Positions 42,140 to 54,088 are shown, counted from the first letter of the stretch. The stretch: 64,000 nt of DNA from Symbiodinium natans (GCA_905221605.1 CAJNDS010002236.1:186001-250000); one strand, 5' to 3'. Notes: generated by a model not told the origin, from the sequence alone. Numbers and translations are program-made.

Positions 42140-45100
42140 TGAACCCTGAGCCGGGTCAAATTGGGCCCCACCGACGGCGGCAGAGACAAAGAGAGGTAGT
42201 CCAGGCACATGGTAAAGAGGCAGCGGAACATGGCTCAACACTGAAAAGCTCAAGCCGCCCATGCGAAGCAAGACTGAATGCTGGGAGGCCTTCCCTTCTG
42301 GCACTGCAGGTCTGCACAAAGAACGGGGACACACCGGGCCCTCGCCAAGTGCTGAAAGAATCCCCCAGTGAGCGCATTAGCCCATCGCCCCACTGTCATA
42401 TGCACCAGGCACCAGGCACGTTGGCACGTTGGCCTCAAGGGATCCCGGGGTGAGAGCGGGAGACTCCAGATGCGCGACGAATCCTATACCAGTGATCTAG
42501 AAGTTCCTAGAAACACTATACCCGACCAACACATGCACAATGTCCGCGTGCAAGAGCGTAGGTGCCCTGTCTGCACGTAGACAATGTCACCCGTCTGTCT
42601 CAGCCGACACTCACCCCCATGCAGCACGCCCCGCACCCGGCCAACGGTGCGCGAGCCGTTGGGAGCTCGTGGGTGGGGCAACAGAACGCTGCGACAAGCT
42701 CACCATGAAGTTGGCATAGCTGAACAAGAAGCAGCAGGCATGTGACACATGCATTAAGGCCGAGAGGGGGAGGGTGCAAGCCGATGGGAAAAGGTCGGTT
42801 TTATGAAGGGGGCTTTTCGCGGGCCTGGGCGCTTCAGTCTGAGTCACAGGGCAAACGCTGCCCGTGCTCGAAGTGAGTGAGTCAGTTCAGAACACGCGAA
42901 GATCTACGCTAAGGCTAACTCCTTTCATAGAGACAATGCGGTCCACTTGCACTTTACATGCCCGCAATGCACAACGCAGGAACGCAGAACAGACCTCTAC
43001 TGCGGAAGCAAGACTGAATGCTGGGAGGCCTTCCCTTCTGGCACTGCAGGTCTGCACAAAGAACGGTGGGGACACACCCCCCCGCCAAGTGCTGAAAGAA
43101 TCCCCCAGTGAGCGCATTAGCCCATCGCCCCACTGTCATATGCCTCAGCACCAGGCACGTTGGCACGTTGGCCTCAAGGGATCTCGGGGTGAGAGCGGGA
43201 GACTCCAGATGCGAGACGAATCCTATACCAGTGATCTAGAAGTTCCTAGAAACACTTTTCCCAACCAACACATGCACAATGTCCGCGTGCAAGAGCGTAG
43301 GTGCCCTGTCTGCACGTAGACAATGTCACCCGTCTGTCTCAGCCGACACTCACCCCCATGCAGCACGCCCCGCACCCGGCCAACGGTGCGCGAGCCGTTG
43401 GGAGCTCGTGGGTGGGGCAACAGAACGCTGCGACAAGCTCACCATGAAGTTGGCATAGCTGAACAAGAAGCAGCAGGCATGTGACACATGCATTAAGGCC
43501 GAGAGGGGGAGGGTGCAAGCCGATGGGAAAAGGTCGGTTTATGAAGGGGGCTTTTCGCGGGCCTGCGCGCTTCAGTCTGAGTCACAGGGCAACGCTGCCC
43601 GTGCTCGAAGTGAGTGAGTCAGTTCAGAACACGCGAAGATCTGCGCTAAGGCTAACTCCTTTCATGGAAAGCACCTACAGATCTAAACATCATCAAAAAC
43701 CCACCGAGTGCTCAAGACAATGCGGTCCATTTGCACTTTACATGCCCGCAATGCACAACGCAGGAACGCAGAACAGACCTCTACTGCGGAAGCAAGACTG
43801 AATGCTGGAAGGCCTTCCCTTCTGGCACTGCATGTCTGCACAAAGAACGGTGGGGACACACCCCCCCGCCAAGTGCTGAAAGAATCCCCCAGTGAGCGCA
43901 TTAGCCCATCGCCCCACTGTCATATGCCTCAGCACCAGGCACGTTGGCACGTTGGCCTCAAGGGATCTCGGGGTGAGAGCGGGAGACTCCAGATGCGCGA
44001 CGAATCCTATACCAGTGATCTAGAAGTTCCTAGAAACACTATACCCAACCAACACATGCACAATGTCCGCGTGCAAGAGCGTAGGTGCCCTGTCTGCACG
44101 TAGACAATGTCACCCGTCTGTCTCAGCCGACACTCACCCCCATGCAGCACGCCCCGCACCCGGCCAACGGTGCGCGAGCCGTTGGGAGCTCGTGGGTGGG
44201 GCAACAGAACGCTGCGACAAGCTCACCATGAAGTTGGCATAGCTGAACAAGAAGCAGCAGGCATGTGACACATGCATTAAGGCCGAGAGGGGGAGGGTGC
44301 AAGCCGATGGGAAAAGGTCGGTTTTATGAAGGGGGCTTTTCGCGGGCCTGGGCGCTTCAGTCTGAGTCACAGGGCAACGCTGCCCGTGCTCGAAGTGAGT
44401 GAGTCAGTTCAGAACACGCGAAGATCTACGCTAAGGCTACCTCCTTTCATAGAAAGCACCTACAGATCTAAACATCATCAAAAACCCACCGAGTGCTCAA
44501 GACAATGCGGTCCACTTGCACTTTACATGCCCGCAATGCACAACGCAGGAACGCAGAACAGACCTCTACTGCGGAAGCAAGACTGAATGCTGGGAGGCCT
44601 TCCCTTCTGGCACTGCAGGTCTGCACAAAGAACGGTGGGGACACACCCCCCCGCCAAGTGCTGAAAGAATCCCCCAGTGAGCGCATTAGCCCATCGCCCC
44701 ACTGTCATATGCCTCAGCACCAGGCACGTTGGCACGTTGGCCTCAAGGGATCTCGGGGTGAGAGCGGGAGACTCCAGATGCGCGACGAATCCTATACCAG
44801 TGATCTAGAAGTTCCTAGAAACACTTTTCCCAACCAACACATGCACAATGTCCGCGTGCAAGAGCGCAGGTGCCCTGTCTGCACGTAGACAATGTCACCC
44901 GTCTGTCTCAGCCGACACTCACCCCCATGCAGCACGCCCCGCACCCGGCCAACGGTGCGCGAGCCGTTGGGAGCTCGTGGGTGGGGCAACAGAACGCTGC
45001 GACAAGCTCACCATGAAGTTGGCATAGCTGAACAAGAAGCAGCAGGCATGTGACACATGCATTAAGGCCGAGAGGGGGAGGGTGCAAGCCGATGGGAAAA

Positions 45101-48100
45101 GGTCGGTTTTATGAAGGGGGCTTTTCGCGGGCCTGGGCGCTTCAGTCTGAGTCACAGGGCAACGCTGCCCGTGCTCGAAGTGAGTGAGTCAGTTCAGAAC
45201 ACGCGAAGATCTACGCTAAGGCTACCTCCTTTCATAGAAAGCACCTACAGATCTAAACATCATCAAAAACCCACCGAGTGCTCAAGACAATGCGGTCCAC
45301 TTGCACTTTACATGCCCGCAATGCACAACGCAGGAACGCAGAACAGACCTCTACTGCGGAAGCAAGACTGAATGCTGGGAGGCCTTCCCTTCTGGCACTG
45401 CAGGTCTGCACAAAGAACGGTGGGGACACACCCCCCCGCCAAGTGCTGAAAGAATCCCCCAGTGAGCGCATTAGCCCATCGCCCCACTGTCATATGCCTC
45501 AGCACCAGGCACGTTGGCACGTTGGCCTCAAGGGATCTCGGGGTGAGAGCGGGAGACTCCAGATGCGCGACGAATCCTATACCAGTGATCTAGAATTTCC
45601 TAGAAACACTATACCCAACCAACACATGCACAATGTCCGCGTGCAAGAGCGTAGGTGCCCTGTCTGCACGTAGACAATGTCACCCGTCTGTCTCAGCCGA
45701 CACTCACCCCCATGCAGCACGCCCCGCACCCGGGCAAACGGTGCGCGAGCCGTTGGGAGCTCGTGGGTGGGGCAACAGAACGCTGCGACAAGCTCACCAT
45801 GAAGTTGGCATAGCTGAACAAGAAGCAGCAGGCATGTGACACATGCATTAAGGCCGAGAGGGGGAGGGTGCAAGCCGATGGGAAAAGGTCGGTTTTATGA
45901 AGGGGGCTTTTCGCGGGCCTGGGCGCTTCAGTCTGAGTCACAGGGCAACGCTGCCCGTGCTCGAAGTGAGTGAGTCAGTTCAGAACACGCGAAGATCTAC
46001 GCTAAGGCTACCTCCTTTCATAGAAAGCACCTACAGATCTAAACATCATCAAAAACCCACCGAGTGCTCAAGACAATGCGGTCCATTTGCACTTTACATG
46101 TCCGCAATGCACAACGCAGGAACGCAGAACAGACCTCTACTGCGGAAGCAAGACTGAATGCTGGAAGGCCTTCCCTTCTGGCACTGCATGTCTGCACAAA
46201 GAACGGTGGGGACACACCCCCCCGCCAAGTGCTGAAAGAATCCCCCAGTGAGCGCATTAGCCCATCGCCCCACTGTCATATGCCTCAGCACCAGGCACGT
46301 TGGCACGTTGGCCTCAAGGGATCTCGGGGTGAGAGCGGGAGACTCCAGATGCGCGACGAATCCTATACCAGTGATCTAGAAGTTCCTAGAAACACTTTTC
46401 CCAACCAACACATGCACAATGTCCGCGTGCAAGAGCGCAGGTGCCCTGTCTGCACGTAGACAATGTCACCCGTCTGTCTCAGCCGACACTCACCCCCATG
46501 CAGCACGCCCCGCACCCGGCCAACGGTGCGCGAGCCGTTGGGAGCTCGTGGGTGGGGCAACAGAACGCTGCGACAAGCTCACCATGAAGTTGGCATAGCT
46601 GAACAAGAAGCAGCAGGCATGTGACACATGCATGAAGGCCGAGAGGGGGAGGGTGCAAGCCGATGGGAGAAGGTCGGCTTTATGAAGGGGGCTTTTCGCG
46701 GGCCTGGGCGCTTCAGTCTGAGTCACAGGGCAACGCTGCCCGTGCTCGAAGTGAGTGAGTCAGTTCAGAACACGCGAAGATCTACGCTAAGGCTACCTCC
46801 TTTCATAGAAAGCACCTACAGATCTAAACATCATCAAAAACCCACCGAGTGCTCAAGACAATGCGGTCCACTTGCACTTTACATGCCCGCAATGCACAAC
46901 GCAGGAACGCAGAACAGACCTCTACTGCGGAAGCAAGACTGAATGCTGGGAGGCCTTCCCTTCTGGCACTGCAGGTCTGCACAAAGAACGGTGGGGACAC
47001 ACCCCCCCGCCAAGTGCTGAAAGAATCCCCCAGTGAGCGCATTAGCCCATCGCCCCACTGTCATATGCCTCAGCACCAGGCACGTTGGCACGTTGGCCTC
47101 AAGGGATCTCGGGGTGAGAGCAGGAGACTCCAGATGCGCGACGAATCCTAAACCAGTGATGTAGAAGTTCCTAGAAACACGATACCCAACCAACACATGC
47201 ACAATGTCCGCGTGCAAGAGCGCAGGTGCCCTGTCTGCACGTAGACAATGTCACCCGTCTGTCTCAGCCGACACTCACCCCCATGCAGCACGCCCCGCAC
47301 CCGGCCAACGGTGCGCGAGCCGCTCGGAGCTCGTGGGTGGGGCAATAGAACGCTGCGACAAGCTCACTACGAAGTTGGCATAGCTGCCAAAGAGAAGCAG
47401 GCATGTGACACATGCATTAAGGCCAAGAGAAAAAAAGTGCAAGCAGGTGGAAAAGGTCGGTTTTATGAAGGGAGCTTTCCACGGGCGTGCCAGGGCCTTA
47501 AGGGGGCATGCAATGGCTTCAGTCACAGGGCAACGCTGGCTGTGCTCGCCAGGCATTCCTTGCACTACGTATCTCCCATTACGCAAAAATCTACGCTCAG
47601 GCTAACTCACGCCAAGTCGACCTATAGTACTTTCATGGAAAGCACCTACAGACCTAAACATCATCAACAATCCACCGAGTGCTCACGACAATGCGGGCCA
47701 TTTGCACTTTACATGTCCGCAATGCACAACGCAGGAACGCAGAACAGACCTCTACTGCGGAAGCAAGACTGAATGCTGGGAGGCCTTCCCTTCTGGCACT
47801 GCAGGTCTGCACAAAGAACGGGGACACACCGGGCCCTCGCCAAGTGCTGAAAGAATCCCCCAGTGAGCGCATTAGCCCATCGCCCCACTGTCATATGCCT
47901 CAGCACCAGGCACGTTGGCACGTTGGCCTCAAGGGATCTCGGGGTGAGAGCAGGAGACTCCAGATGCGCGACGAATCCTAAACCAGTGATGTAGAAGTTC
48001 CTAGAAACACGATACCCAACCAACACATGCACAATGTCCGCGTGCAAGAGCGCAGGTGCCCTGTCTGCACGTAGACAATGTCACCCGTCTGTCTCAGCCG

Positions 48101-49130
48101 ACACTCACCCCCATGCAGCACGCCCCGCACCCGGCCAACGGTGCGCGAGCCGCTCGGAGCTCGTGGGTGGGGCAATAGAACGCTGCGACAAGCTCACTAC
48201 GAAGTTGGCATAGCTGCCAAAGAGAAGCAGGCATGTGACACATGCATTAAGGCCAAGAGAAAAAAAGTGCAAGCAGGTGGAAAAGGTCGGTTTTATGAAG
48301 GGAGCTTTTCACGGGCGTGCCAGGGCCTTAAGGGGGCATGCAATGGCTTCAGTCACAGGGCAACGCTGGCTGTGCTCGCCAGGCATTCCTTGCACTACGT
48401 ATCTCCCATTACGCAAACATCTACGCTAAGGCGCCGCTAAGGCTAACTCACGCCAAGTCGACCTATAGTACTTTCATGGAAAGCACCTACAGACCTAAAC
48501 ATCATCAAAAACCCACCGAGTGCTCAAGACAATGCGGTCCATTTGCACTTTACATGTCCGCAATGCACAACGCAGGAACGCAGAACAGACCTCTACTGCG
48601 GAAGCAAGACTGAATGCTGGAAGGCCTTCCCTTCTGGCACTGCATGTCTGCACAAAGAACGGTGGGGACACACCCCCCCGCCAAGTGCTGAAAGAATCCC
48701 CCAGTGAGCGCATTAGCCCATCGCCCCACTGTCATATGCCTCAGCACCAGGCGCGTTGGCACGTTGGCCTCAAGGGATCTCGGGGTGAGAGCGGGAGACT
48801 CCAGATGCGCGACGAATCCTATACCAGTGATCTAGAAGTTCCTAGAAACACTTTTCCCAACCAACACATGCACAATGTCCGCGTGCAAGAGCGCAGGTGC
48901 CCTGTCTGCACGTAGACAATGTCACCCGTCTGTCTCAGCCGACACTCACCCCCATGCAGCACGCCCCGCACCCGGCCAACGGTGCGCGAGCCGTTGGGAG
49001 CTCGTGGGTGGGGCAACAGAACGCTGCGACAAGCTCACCATGAAGTCGGCATGGACAATAAGCATGCAATTGAGAGCGACCTTAGAGGGCTCAACGATGA
49101 AAGGCTCAAGGCAATGTTCAAATTGTAACC
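42140..49130. repeat. Nine-copy tandem array, unit about 785 bp
   Basis: The landmark GAAGCAAGACTGAATGCTGG occurs at 42265, 43005, 43789, 44574, 45359, 46145, 46930, 47760 and 48601 (spacings 740, 784, 785, 785, 786, 785, 830, 841). The central copies are nearly identical. The copies ending at 47.7 and 48.6 kb share a different 3' half, and the first and last are partial. It lies between exons 49509-49541 and 40708-40794, so inside an intron if those exons are real. No match to 5S rRNA, spliced-leader RNA or other known small-RNA genes was noticed. Confidence 0.95.
48447..48707 (+). pseudogene. Zinc-finger-like coding relic within the array unit
   Basis: In this copy one frame is open for 86 codons and contains FTCPQCTTQERR...DLYCGSKTECW, spacing C-x2-C-x10-C-x5-C, a plausible zinc finger. 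In most other copies the same frame is cut by TAG some 30 codons before the fingers (TTCATAGAAAGC instead of TTCATGGAAAGC). Further along each unit another frame carries ERRCPVC then a TAG. In the 47.2-48.3 kb copies a third stretch carries CDTCIKAKRKK. The plus-strand coding signal with stops in most copies suggests decayed gene copies. Frames on the minus strand of 65-78 codons are also conserved, because the copies are nearly identical. Confidence 0.45.
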
Positions 49131-49190
49131 CACTTCGCAGGAAAGCGGATCAGACCGCACAATCTAAGTCCGAGCTCATCGTCTGGTGAG
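49051..49190 (+). pseudogene. Relic resembling a SAP-type helix pair, frame broken
   Basis: At the array's 3' border the unit sequence gives way to a stretch reading SDLRGLNDERLKAMFKL in one frame and CNPLRRKADQTAQSKSELI in another, overlapping at about 49125. Read together they resemble the pattern of SAP DNA-binding motifs (helix, Gly/Arg-Lys-Ala, helix). Weak and by eye only. Confidence 0.25.
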
Positions 49191-49361
49191 TTGCTTCTGT
49201 GAGACATGGAAGCCGACGGGGCTGAGAGAGACTCCAAATATCCTAAACTCCTCGCGAAGCCCCTCGCGCGGCCCCCGCCCCCACCTTCAGAGATCCACAA
49301 CTTGGGCTTTGATCCCTGCACCCTAACTCTAAAGCCTACACCGCGTTAAATTCGCTGGGGT

Positions 49362-49450
49362 ATAGGGTTTAGGGTTTAGGGTTTAGGGTTTAGGGTTTAG
49401 GGTTTAGGGTTTAGGGTTTAGGGTTTAGGGTTTAGGGTTTAGGGTTTAGG
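49362..49450 (+). repeat. TTTAGGG array
   Basis: About 13 copies, directly below the exon-like stretch at 49509-49541. Confidence 0.97.
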
Positions 49451-49508
49451 CCTACAGGACACCGTAAAACGCCACCTCTCAGGAGCTTCCACTGGCCTTT
49501 GCACTGAC

Positions 49509-49541
49509 CGGAAGCCGCAGAAGCACCTTGAAGAGCTGGAT
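49509..49541 (-). CDS. Very small exon, tentative
   Basis: 33 nt with a good acceptor (CATTCCCTACTCAG) and donor GTCAGTG. It encodes IQLFKVLLRLP and begins on a codon boundary, as exon 50577-50647 requires. The frame stays open about nine more codons. Its flanking arrays have the opposite orientation to most exons. Confidence 0.4.
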
Positions 49542-49547
49542 CTGAGT

Positions 49548-49698
49548 AGGGAATGAGGGAATCAGGGCCCTAAACCCTAAACCCTAACCCTAAACCCTAA
49601 ACCCTAAACCCTAAACCCTAAACCCTAAACCCTAAACCCTAAACCCTAAACCCTATACGGGATTACATTTGGCCGTACTTCCCTCATTCCCTACTAAG
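49548..49698. repeat. CCCTAAA array enclosed by a 15-bp inverted repeat
   Basis: TAGGGAATGAGGGAA (49548-49562) and TTCCCTCATTCCCTA (49679-49693) are exact reverse complements on either side of a CCCTAAA array (49569-49655). Confidence 0.85.
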
Positions 49699-49699
49699 A

Positions 49700-50380
49700 A
49701 CCAGCCAGTTGAACAGCTGGATGCTTCGTGCAGAGGGTTTAGGGGTTTCGGGTTTGTCAGGGTTTATTAGGGTGTACTAGGGTTTACTGGGGATTGTTGG
49801 GGATTGTTGGGGGTTATTCGGGTTTATTGGGGTTTATTCGGGTTAGGCTTTATTTCAACTCTATTTAGGGTTGGTTTAGGGCGGGTTAAGGGTTAAGGGT
49901 TGAGGGTTTAATATCGCCTCTAATCAAACCTCATCTTTGGTCGGCAAGTCGGCGAGCACAAAGAAGCAAATGATGACATCTCCACTCTCTACCAACAACG
50001 TAGGACACAAAGATACATAAACACTTGCAAATGTGCTTTCTATCACAACTTGCACAATGGGAATACCACATGTGTCGAGAGTAGGGCGAGATTTTCTAAA
50101 GAAGGGGAGTGTCAAGCGTGCAAGACAAAAACACAGACTGAAAACGACTTCATTTGCGCAATGCGCAAGACTTAAACAAAAAAACGCAATAATCTCCCAA
50201 AATTAAGTTCCTGAAAACGTAATGCTGTTTTCCTCTCGTTTTGTACTAGAAATGGCTCTTCACTACCATGACCATTCGTATTGGAGACTTTACGCCCTCA
50301 GCCAAAAACGTCCCTAAGCGGCCCTCAGCATGCCTAGAATCCAGCGAGCACCTCCAAAACAGTCATTTCAAGCCTTTCAA
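49700..50380. other. Intron; unique sequence
   Basis: Degenerate GGTTTATT(A/G)GGG words at 49740-49850, then unique sequence with no supported exon. Confidence 0.5.
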
Positions 50381-50576
50381 ACCCTAGACCCTAGACCCTA
50401 GACCCTAGACCCTAGACCCTAGACCCTAGACCCTAGACCGTAGACCCTAGACCCTAGACCCTAAAGCCTAAAGCCTAAAGCCTAAAGCCTAAAGCCTAAA
50501 GCCTAAAGCCTAAAGCCTAAAGCCTAAAGCCTAAAGCCTAAAGCCTAAAGCCTAAAGCCTAAAGCCTAAACCTAAC
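50381..50576 (-). repeat. CCCTAGA array followed by CCTAAAG array
   Basis: About 11 copies of CCCTAGA then about 16 copies of CCTAAAG, two distinct homogenised variants side by side. Confidence 0.97.
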
Positions 50577-50647
50577 TTCCCCGATCACCTCCACACTCTC
50601 CCACGGGCTTGAGATCAGCTCAGCAAGAGCTTCTTCCGCCCCATCCC
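50577..50647 (-). CDS. Internal exon, product unknown
   Basis: 71 nt, acceptor CCTGGCCAG, donor GTTAGGTTTAGG. The frame includes EEALAELISSPWESVEVI. Two leading bases complete the codon left by 51093-51156, and it ends on a codon boundary. Confidence 0.65.
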
Positions 50648-51092
50648 CTGGCCAGGGCGTTTATGGCCCAATGGCTTGGCAGGCTTTAGGGTTTAGGGTT
50701 TTGGGGCGCAGGGTTTAGGGCTTAGGGTTTAGGGTGGGGGGTGCAGGTTTAGGGTTTAGGGTGCCGTGTATCGGCACTTAAACTGCAAGGGTATGCCATG
50801 ATCCCGACCGAAACAAGTGTGTTCCGTGCACTCTCCACACTGTCACAGGAGGCTTCAGAATCGGGCCCAACCTGCTTAGAGCTGCTGAGCAAACTCCCCC
50901 CCCCCCACCCCCCCCCTGCACAACCACAGACGTAGACCCCACAAAAACCTGTACACCCTGTCAACCCTATCAGCCCTTTAAACCCTACAGTAAAGTCTTC
51001 ACCCCTGCTGCACTGGCTGCTGGAAACAGCAGTACACCTAAGAGTGGAAGCCCCGTGGCGCCCCCCTCTTTGCCTCCCTTCCTCTCAGGTAC

Positions 51093-51156
51093 CTGCCAGG
51101 CGAATTGGCTCTTGGAGTAGAACGAAGTTTCGGCACGCAGGGCTGTTGGAGGCCTT
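51093..51156 (-). CDS. Internal exon, product unknown
   Basis: 64 nt, acceptor GAGCCCTAG, donor GTACCTGAG. In the frame set by its neighbours it includes RNFVLLQEPIRL. Another minus frame here is also open. It lacks close telomere-type arrays. Confidence 0.5.
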
Positions 51157-51669
51157 CTAGGGCTCGGATTTGCACACTTTGCTCGTTCTGAGCCACTAAA
51201 TACCATGAAACGGCTCCCCTAGCGTGCACATGCACCAGGGCGACACTAAGAGGGCAACACTAAGAGGGCAACAGCGCCACCCTGCCAGTAGCAGATATGA
51301 ACAGAAGACAGGAACTGCCACGAGAAAACGCGGTCGGCTCTTTGAATATTGTCCCCTTCTGGGGTTGCTTTGACTATAATTGGGCGTATGCCCCAAAGGA
51401 AGCATAATTCAGGGACAGGGTTAGGGTTTAGGGCTCAGGGTTTGCATAAAAGGCTCAACTATATATAAGACCTCCCAAACACCCGATCCCCTAAGCCTTT
51501 GAACATAAGCCTTGAAAAGCTAAACCTTGCAACGCTAAACCCGAAAACCCTGGACCTTTGAACCCTAAACCCTAAACCCTAAACCCTAAACCCTAAACCC
51601 TAAACCCTAAACCCTAAACCCTAAACCCTAAACCCTAAACCCTAAACCCTAAACCTTTACACCCTAAAC
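51157..51669 (-). repeat. Intron ending (plus strand) in a CCCTAAA array
   Basis: Unique sequence to about 51540, then about 15 CCCTAAA copies at 51558-51655 up to the donor of exon 51670-51731. Confidence 0.9.
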
Positions 51670-51731
51670 CCTCGACAAGGCTGCAGTCATGCCTTCAGCT
51701 GGCGGCCTAAGCCCATCAACAGGCGAAAGCC
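51670..51731 (-). CDS. Internal exon between inverted telomere-type arrays
   Basis: 62 nt, acceptor CACCTGCAG, donor GTTTAGGG inside the repeat. The frame includes VDGLRPPAEGMTAAL. Phase fits both 52599-52663 and 51093-51156. Confidence 0.6.
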
Positions 51732-51756
51732 CTGCAGGTGGTGGTTCGCTAGGGCT

Positions 51757-51866
51757 CTTTTAGGGTTTAGGGTTTAGGGTTTAGGGTTTAGGGTTTAGGG
51801 TTTAGGGTTTAGGGTTTAGGGTTTAGGGTTTAGGGTTTAGGGTTTAGGGTTTAGGGTTTAGGGTTT
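51757..51866 (+). repeat. TTTAGGG array
   Basis: About 15 perfect copies, followed by a G-run at 51893-51917. Confidence 0.97.
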
Positions 51867-52598
51867 GAGCTCTTTAGGGTTGCGGGTTTATTGGGGGGGC
51901 GGGGGGGGGGGGGGGGCGGTGTGTCTTCAGTGATTCGGACTCTTTGTGGCATATGGTTCTTGAGCGTTTGGGCTGGTAGGAGTTCTTGCATCCAGGCCCC
52001 AAGCATCGAAAAACCACATTGCTATTTGACTTTATCGTCTTATCTTCTAAGTTAAACGCATGCTGATGGGGTTCTATGAAATGTAGGGCTTCGGGCATTC
52101 GGGCTGAAGGTTTCAAATATTCAGATGTCAAATGTGGTGGGCGGAGTCTGTGGTGGGGTTTCAGGTTCAGGCCCAATGTGACGTCTTTCCATGGACACTA
52201 GGTGTTGGGCACTGCGCGAGGGGAGTTTAAACCCCAACGAACCGGACCCCGGAATCTCCTTTCCGCCTGGTCGTCCTGAGATAATGTGGGGGTCGGAATA
52301 CTTTTTTGCAAAATAGCCCCGCAAAACCCTATTCTACTCAGTCACTAAGGCCCCTATATTATATTAGGGTGTTCCGAAGGGCCCCTCACAAAGCCAGTAT
52401 GGGCGATCGACATCTTGAAGCAGTGTGTGACGTGGCTTGTCTGAAGCCTTTTTTGTAGCTCCAGGGTGTAGGGCTTTGGGTTCAGGAACTCGGACGTGCA
52501 ACAAACATCACGGGAGGGGGGTTCTCTCCCTCATCGAGACACCCGAAACCCTAAACCTAAACCCTAAACCCTAAACCCTAAACCGCCTCACAACCCAC

Positions 52599-52663
52599 CC
52601 CAGTCGGCCTGGGAACAGGAGAGGCCGCGATGCCAAACTCTGACCACCTCCCCCTCCTCAAGG
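52599..52663 (-). CDS. Internal exon between inverted telomere-type arrays
   Basis: 65 nt, acceptor CCCCAAAAG, donor GTGGGTTG. The frame includes EEGEVVRVWHRGLSCSQ. One base on each side fits 54013-54088 and 51670-51731. CCCTAAA at 52545-52585 and TTTAGGG at 52693-52990. Confidence 0.6.
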
Positions 52664-52692
52664 CTTTTGGGGCATTCTGGGGTTGCATTGGG

Positions 52693-52995
52693 GTTTGGGG
52701 TTTAGGGTTTAGGGTTTAGGGTTTAGGGTTTAGGGTTTAGGGTTTAGGGTTTAGGGTTTAGGGTTTAGGGTTTAGGGTTTAGGGTTTAGGGTTTAGGGTT
52801 TAGGGTTTAGGGTTTAGGGTTTAGGGTTTAGGGTTTAGGGGTTTAGGGTTTAGGGTTTAGGTTTAGGGTTTAGGGTTTAGGGTTTTTAGGGTTTAGGTTT
52901 AGGGTTTAGGGTTTAGGGTTTGGGGTTTAGGGTTTAGGGTTAGGGTTTTAGGGGGTTTTTAGGGTTTGGGTTAGAGTTTAGGGTTTTTTTAGGGT
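52693..52995 (+). repeat. Long TTTAGGG array
   Basis: About 40 copies, perfect to about 52838 and then with single-base indels and TTTTAGGG variants. It is the longest TTTAGGG array in the window. Confidence 0.97.
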
Positions 52996-54012
52996 TTAGT
53001 TGGCGGAAAATCCATTGTCAAGGGAACTGTGCGAGATTTGGGGCATGGAAACAGGATACCCCGCTGTTTTGGGGATATGGGGGGGGGGGGGGGCAGAAAA
53101 GTGATTCTTTCTCTTCGAGGTTCCTAGCAACCCAAACCCCCCTAAAACATGTTGGGGTTTTGGTTTTAGGGTTTAGGGCAAACCAACAAAACACCAAACA
53201 AGCAACCCCAAACACCCCCCCCCCTCCACTGGGCCGCCTTGAAATCCCGCTCGGCAGTAAGGGACAGCATGGCCTCTCCCTCCGGACAATGTCGTAACTT
53301 CGCTTACACAACTTTGCTTGAGGAGGGACTCTACATTTTTTAGGGTTTGTAAGGTATATGGGGCCCTTATGGGGCCTACAGTGGACACACCATTTCAGTG
53401 TGCCTGTCATTGTGGTGTACCGAGTTTGGGAGTTTAAGGACTTTATTCCTTTGAGGGTTTGAGTCTTGGGTGGAGGCGAGTGGCCCCAAAGCTCCCAAGT
53501 CGTTTTGTCGAGGAGTTCCGAGACCCCAAACCCCAAACCCTAAACCCCAAACCCTAAACCCTAAACCCTAGACCCCAAACCCTAAACCCAAAACCCGAAA
53601 CGCTCGACCAGGATCGAGTCTGGGCTCAGTCCCACCCTTCTTCTCGCCAAATCCACTTACTCGTTCTGAATAGCTTACATCCCCCTTTCCTTAAGGGAGT
53701 ATAGGGGGGAGGCGGGCGGGGGGGGGGGGCGGGTGGCACCTCCGATTCCCAAATGTCCTGCCAAAAAGTTAGGGGCCCAAGGTTTCGGGGCTAGGAGTAT
53801 TAAACCGTTGGTAGGCAGACTCCGAAACTCCGAAATCCTAGGCCTTGAACCCTAAAATCCTAGACCCTGAACCCTAAACCCTAAAAACTGTTAAAACCTA
53901 AACCGTAAACTTTGAAGCCCAAACCCAAAACCGAAAACCCTAAGCCCTAAGCCCTAAGCCCTAAGCCCCAAGCCCCAAGCCCTAAGCCCCAAGCTCTAAA
54001 CCCTAAACCGAC
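52996..54012. other. Intron; unique sequence, G/C runs, then CCCTAA(A/G) array
   Basis: G-run at about 53080-53094, C-run at 53214-53223, CCCTAAA/CCCCAAA at 53530-53590, G-run at 53717-53729, and CCCTAAG/CCCCAAG at 53935-54010 up to the next donor. A minus-strand frame at 53018-53536 (172 codons) has low-complexity ends and no support. Confidence 0.6.
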
Positions 54013-54088
54013 TGAAGCAAATAGCCCTGGGCCTTGGACTTCGTATCCAAGCGGAGGACCGCCCCAGGCTGGCGCTCGACCGCAGCCT
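54013..54088 (-). CDS. Internal exon, product unknown
   Basis: 76 nt, acceptor AACCACTCAG, donor GTCGGTTTAGGG. The frame includes ERQPGAVLRLDTKSKAQ. Phase fits 55198-55263 and 52599-52663. Confidence 0.65.

Noticed and set aside
42140-49130. rDNA, 5S or spliced-leader RNA gene array
   Set aside because: No recognisable rRNA, 5S or 21-22-nt spliced-leader sequence in the unit.
52693-52995. True chromosome end
   Set aside because: The telomere-type arrays are interstitial, occur in both orientations dozens of times and are flanked by unique sequence.
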